The notes under the pieces are model-generated. The model was not told the origin of the DNA. It searched no databases and saw only the letters and a program-made list of their open reading frames with translations. From Siderastrea siderea (lineage: Eukaryota > Cnidaria > Anthozoa > Scleractinia > Rhizangiidae), in contig OZ034969.1 of the NCBI GenBank assembly GCA_964030785.1, positions 47,606,701-47,670,700 on the forward strand: DNA of 64,000 nt. Reading direction: 5' to 3'. Positions 62,701-64,000 of this stretch are shown one piece after another. The translations under genes were made by a program, and so were the position numbers. Position 1 is the first letter of the stretch, and the number at the start of each line of letters is the position of its first letter.

Positions 62701-63695
62701 CCCTTGCATGAATTTTTTTTCGGACATTTTCCCTTGCATGAATTTCTTTTCGGTTTTTTCCCCACCCCACCCATCATTTTTCTAATGGTCCGTCCCTAAG
62801 GTTAGTGTGATTGATGTGCCGCCAACATCTAATATTATTAAGGAATATAAACTAAGGTAAACTGACTCTGGATTAATAGCAGTAAGCTTTGCACAAACCT
62901 GGCATATTCCGCTTAACCAGCAAAGATACATGAGTTGAAGTCGACAGAACATCTCGGGCCTAAAAACCGAAATAAAAATGAGAACACAATTAACTGGGAG
63001 TAGTTCAATCGTCATTATGTGAGTTCGTAATAAACCCGTAGAAGATGGAATAGATAGAAGTGAAATATAAGAAATATCATACATAAAAACTGCGGATGAA
63101 ACAACTAATAAACAGGCCACTGCAGTAAGGTACGAGACGAGGACATAACAACATCTTCCAGCTGGCTTGATAGCTCAGCTGGTAAAGTACTACACCAGTA
63201 ACCGCAGAGTCTTGGGTTCGAATCTCGCTCAAGCCTGAATTTTTGTCAGCGGCCCGCGCACGGGCCGCGCATAAAACCAGCTTCTGTAGAATGAAGTATG
63301 GTCACCTTCCCCTGGAAGAGATGCTAGTCCATAGCAGGGTTACTTCCACAATTGTTTCCGCCAGTTCTCATTGATAGACACGGGTAGTCTAGAGAAACAC
63401 GATGTGGTTGTGGTGGTGGCGATGTATTGTTTTGCAGTGATTGTTTGTTTGTGTTAGGCTAATCTAATACATACCTTTATGTACGGAATGGATTCAAAGT
63501 TGGTTCCGTTCACTTCAAGAACCTAAGAAGTTTAGCAAAGGGACGAGAGTAAAAAAAAAAATAACAATAAATAAATAAATAAATAAATAAGTAAGTAAAT
63601 AACGGTGTAACCCATTTTTGGTTAGTTCATTGAGTATAACCAACCTGGTCTCCTCGTCTGAGGCCCGCTTCTAACGCTTTTGATTCCGGTTCAAT
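37647..63695 (-). CDS. RAPGEF2/6-like: RAPGEF2/6-type Rap guanine nucleotide exchange factor (PDZ-GEF), C-terminal two thirds
   Basis: Twenty-eight minus-strand exons encode about 753 residues: part of a PDZ domain, a linker, a Ras-association domain, a CDC25-type RasGEF domain and a Ser-rich tail ending QVSAV-stop. The order and motifs match vertebrate RAPGEF2/6 and fly PDZ-GEF, which load GTP on Rap1/Rap2 at junctions and membranes to control adhesion. The N-terminal half (CNB-like, RasGEF-N, start of PDZ) lies to the right of the window. All junctions have GT/AG borders, and phases agree throughout except between the second and third exons listed here, where one nucleotide is missing. The tail is shorter than in the human proteins. 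Introns carry many repeats. Exon coordinates are given in the block entries. Confidence 0.93.
37675..38100. other. Splice sites bounding the last RAPGEF exons
   Basis: The last coding exon has acceptor TTTTACAG|AGGAAGAAGG, and the preceding donor is GACG|GTTAGT. An (AAAC)n microsatellite lies between them at about 37754-37784. A splice donor-like AAG|GTAAGA follows the stop codon at about 37633, so a 3' UTR intron is possible. Confidence 0.5.
41845..45410 (-). CDS. RAPGEF catalytic RasGEF (CDC25) domain exons
   Basis: Exons 45336-45410, 44435-44533, 44100-44199, 43340-43389, 43163-43241, 42991-43074, 42302-42376 and 41845-41916. The order is [114 protein letters not shown] and [16 protein letters not shown]. 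All the conserved CDC25 blocks needed for nucleotide exchange are present, so the domain looks active. Substrate Rap1/Rap2 is inferred from the family. Confidence 0.95.
43472..43604. mobile_element. 133-bp foldback MITE (GTTGTTCAAAAGGTGGA ends)
   Basis: GTTGTTCAAAAGGTGGACAG at the left mirrors CTATCCACCTTTTGAACAAC at the right. The interior repeats TATCCACTGGATAA in both orientations. It lies in a RAPGEF intron. No flanking duplication could be defined. Confidence 0.8.
43690..43800. repeat. Copy of the GATTCAAGATACAGTGTTTGA repeat
   Basis: TGGAATTTCA, ATGGTCGCTTACAAG and GAGATTCAAGATACAGTGTT match the units of the tandem array at 53010-53290, in the same orientation. Confidence 0.6.
44735..44865. 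repeat. Two-copy tandem repeat, about 67 bp unit
   Basis: AACGGAAAGGCATTAATAAA...GCAGTTC.AGTTGACA.AGTTTCTGGCGG occurs twice in direct orientation (from about 44730 and 44800). It is intronic. Confidence 0.85.
46113..46351. mobile_element. CCWGG-target MITE, copy 3
   Basis: The ends GGCCCGTTTCTCGAAAGTCC and GGACATTCGAGAAACGGACC are inverted. CCTGG is duplicated at 46108-46112 and 46352-46356. Same family as 24702-24941 and 33924-34151; this copy is in a RAPGEF intron. Confidence 0.85.
46433..48807 (-). CDS. RAPGEF Ras-association domain exons
   Basis: Exons 48579-48807, 47986-48050, 47542-47649 and 46433-46480. The RA domain starts at [20 protein letters not shown] and continues [37 protein letters not shown] and [14 protein letters not shown]. 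These match the vertebrate RA block nearly position by position. In PDZ-GEFs this domain binds activated Rap/Ras and supports positive feedback. Confidence 0.95.
46597..46788. mobile_element. TA-type MITE, truncated copy
   Basis: It starts GCCGTTTTCAATTAAGTGTCG, includes GCACGCGTTTTTCTGCGCTTGCGTC and stops just before the next copy begins at 46789. One end is missing. Confidence 0.7.
46791..47352. mobile_element. TA-type MITE interrupted by a copy of itself
   Basis: The outer copy runs 46791-47012 and resumes at 47296-47352 (GTAAAGCAAAACGAAACA to CCACTC). Its interior is split by a second, opposite-oriented copy at 47015-47293 with TA on both sides. Confidence 0.85.
47015..47293. mobile_element. 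TA-type MITE nested in the copy at 46791
   Basis: The ends GAGCGGTTTTCAATTGACTG and ACACTCATTTAAAAAGCGCTC are inverted copies. TA at 47013-47014 and 47294-47295 is the duplicated target. Removing it and one TA rebuilds GAGCGTAGTAAAGC, as in copy 1 (GAGCGAAGTAAAGC). Confidence 0.88.
49380..49650. repeat. About 100-bp tandem repeat, minus orientation
   Basis: CATTCAAATGAAAGCTACTGAGCAGTA with TTTCCTGTGGTG(C/A)TG recurs at about 49400, 49500 and 49610. It is the reverse complement of the units at 55850-56200. Confidence 0.8.
51400..51560. repeat. Diverged copy of the about 100-bp repeat
   Basis: AACAACACCACATGAACGTACTGCTCAGTAG, then TTATCCACAGGCCCAAAAGTTAGAG, match the 55850 array in plus orientation in short blocks. 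Confidence 0.65.
52292..58813 (-). CDS. RAPGEF linker exons between PDZ and RA domains
   Basis: Exons 58729-58813, microexon 58175-58197 (23 nt) and 52292-52377. The microexon is needed: without it, reading from the 85-nt exon into 52292 hits a stop, and with it all phases match. The peptide has [17 protein letters not shown], comparable to the RYSIPDLAVDVEQ stretch of RAPGEF2, then [19 protein letters not shown]. It is basic and Ser-rich with likely phosphorylation sites; function is inferred only from position. Confidence 0.75.
53010..53300. repeat. Tandem repeat with GCGGAATTTCATAATGATGG unit
   Basis: GAACTGATTCAAGCGGAATTTCATAATGATGG and GGTCGCTTATGAG-like segments recur about every 80-100 bp, three to four times. 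It lies in a RAPGEF intron. Confidence 0.8.
53300..58174. other. RAPGEF linker intron without further exons seen
   Basis: It contains the array at 55845-56195. The rest is AT-rich, with no convincing exon, RNA gene or TIR element. Confidence 0.5.
55845..56195. repeat. About 100-bp tandem repeat array, plus orientation
   Basis: Three to four units contain CACCACAGGAAA..ACTG, CAGTAGCTTTCATTTGAATGG, ACACTTTAAGATTCTATCCA and CAGACTCA(A/G)AAGTTAGAAC. It lies in the large RAPGEF linker intron. Confidence 0.85.
59252..63695 (-). CDS. RAPGEF PDZ-domain exons (partial PDZ)
   Basis: Exons 63645-63695 ([17 protein letters not shown]), 63475-63522 ([16 protein letters not shown]) and 59252-59313 ([21 protein letters not shown]). 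They match the second half of the RAPGEF2 PDZ (SKATEAGLKRGDQILEVNG). The 63475 exon ends in phase 0, but the 59252 exon is open only if one base comes before it. A microexon of 3n+1 bases in the 4.2 kb intron, or use of GTAT|GTATTA as donor, would settle this. Confidence 0.85.
59608..60263. repeat. Tandem duplication, 328-bp unit
   Basis: 59608-59935 and 59936-60263 are almost identical direct copies (GTACACTGAAGCATATCACT at 59615 and 59943). Only a few single-base differences were noticed. A fragment of the unit start (TTCCTTGGAAGTC) recurs near 60302. The overlapping ORFs seen in it are by-products. Confidence 0.92.
60517..60930 (+). other. 137-codon ORF of unknown status, antisense in RAPGEF intron
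   Basis: The frame [20 protein letters not shown]...[12 protein letters not shown] is open for 137 codons in AT-rich DNA. No domain, signal peptide or repeat was recognised. It could be chance, a retro-element scrap or a small antisense gene. Confidence 0.15.
61380..61745. repeat. Degenerate minisatellite, about 50-bp unit
   Basis: GAAGATTAACCGAAGGCCTTTGAAGAATGCC-like units recur about six to seven times with changes (ACCGCAGATTACC, ACCGTAGATTAACCG, ACCGAAGATTGCAG). It is intronic. Confidence 0.8.
61765..62796. mobile_element. Harbinger-like element, 1,032 bp
   Basis: The left end GGGACGGACCATTAGAAAAG mirrors the right end TTCTAATGGTCCGTCCC. TAA flanks both (61762-61764 and 62797-62799). 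Poly-G/poly-C and GCATGAATTTTTTT repeats lie inside each end. No transposase ORF was found. Confidence 0.85.
63164..63236 (+). repeat. tRNA-like SINE head with intact acceptor pairing
   Basis: GGCTTGA at the 5' end pairs with TCAAGCC at the 3' end. A box TAGCTCAGCTGGTAAAG and B box TTGGGTTCGAATCTCG are at tRNA spacing. The anticodon loop has AGT, but its stem is poor and position 33 is C rather than U. CTGAATTTTTG follows instead of a terminator T-run at once. It looks like a SINE or tRNA pseudogene related to the one at 1-68. Confidence 0.55.
63550..63600. repeat. (AAAT)n microsatellite
   Basis: AATAAATAAATAAATAAATA runs follow an A-tract beside the RAPGEF PDZ exons. Confidence 0.9.
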
Positions 63696-64000
63696 CTACA
63701 AAAATATCACAATGATTTTCACAGCTAAGTATCTCATTTAGTTAACGCGTACAATACTTATTTGCTTTTTGTTTTTGTTGTTGTTGTCGCTGTTCTTGTT
63801 TTTGTTTATTCGGATAATAAGCTTAATTTTATTCCATGTTTCCCTGCGCAAGCCTGCTGGGCAGCTTGCGAGTAGCCAACGAGCGCAAAAAGATCTCCTC
63901 TCCCTACCCCACTAGAGAGCTTGCGGGGGGTGGGGGGGTGGGGGCTGTTTCTCCCTGCATTATTAGGCACTCGTCGTGCATATATGCACGTCGCACGGAC

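Noticed and set aside
1..64000. CRISPR array, bacterial operon or prophage
   Set aside because: Spliced animal genes throughout; the direct repeats seen are minisatellites without unique regular spacers.

Overview
The window is eukaryotic: AT-rich, with short exons, long introns and dense repeats. The gene families point to an anthozoan cnidarian, probably a stony coral or sea anemone. The organism call is an inference from cnidarian-like NF-kappaB and K2P sequences, tRNA-like repeats and a CR1/L2-like LINE tail; no species can be named. All gene models were built by hand from splice sites, codon phase and remembered family motifs.

Layout. (1) 2220-8777, minus strand: N-terminal nine coding exons of an NF-kappaB (p105/p100-class) transcription factor with a complete Rel homology domain, nuclear localisation signal and glycine-rich hinge; the gene runs off the left edge. 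(2) 8778-16371: intergenic, with a LINE 3' tail, a TIR element rich in ATCGAT, a (GTCA)n block, a Harbinger-like MITE and a TA-type MITE. (3) 16372-21563, plus strand: a complete four-exon two-pore-domain potassium channel (K2P-1, 327 aa, phases close exactly). (4) 21564-26229: spacer with a 2.15 kb palindromic element that carries another MITE. (5) 26230-34341, plus strand: a second, tandem K2P gene. Its first intron holds a 5.7 kb TTAA-flanked composite element, and its last exon is broken between pore 2 and M4 by a 228-bp foldback MITE with a 5-bp CCAGG duplication. (6) 34342-37646: spacer. (7) 37647-63695, minus strand: 28 coding exons of a RAPGEF2/6-type (PDZ-GEF) Rap guanine nucleotide exchange factor, from its PDZ domain to a conserved C-terminal QVSAV-stop; the N-terminal half (cyclic-nucleotide-like and RasGEF-N parts) lies beyond the right edge.

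The three loci are not an operon or pathway cluster. The two K2P genes are a same-strand tandem pair, and both keep a histidine directly after the first GYG filter. I found no self-contained novel system. The most notable content is the set of precisely dateable transposition events: a MITE in a channel exon, a MITE family with CCWGG target duplications at three of three sites, a TA-type MITE inserted into a copy of itself, and three unrelated short hairpins that share TA...TA ends and 9-10 bp duplications.
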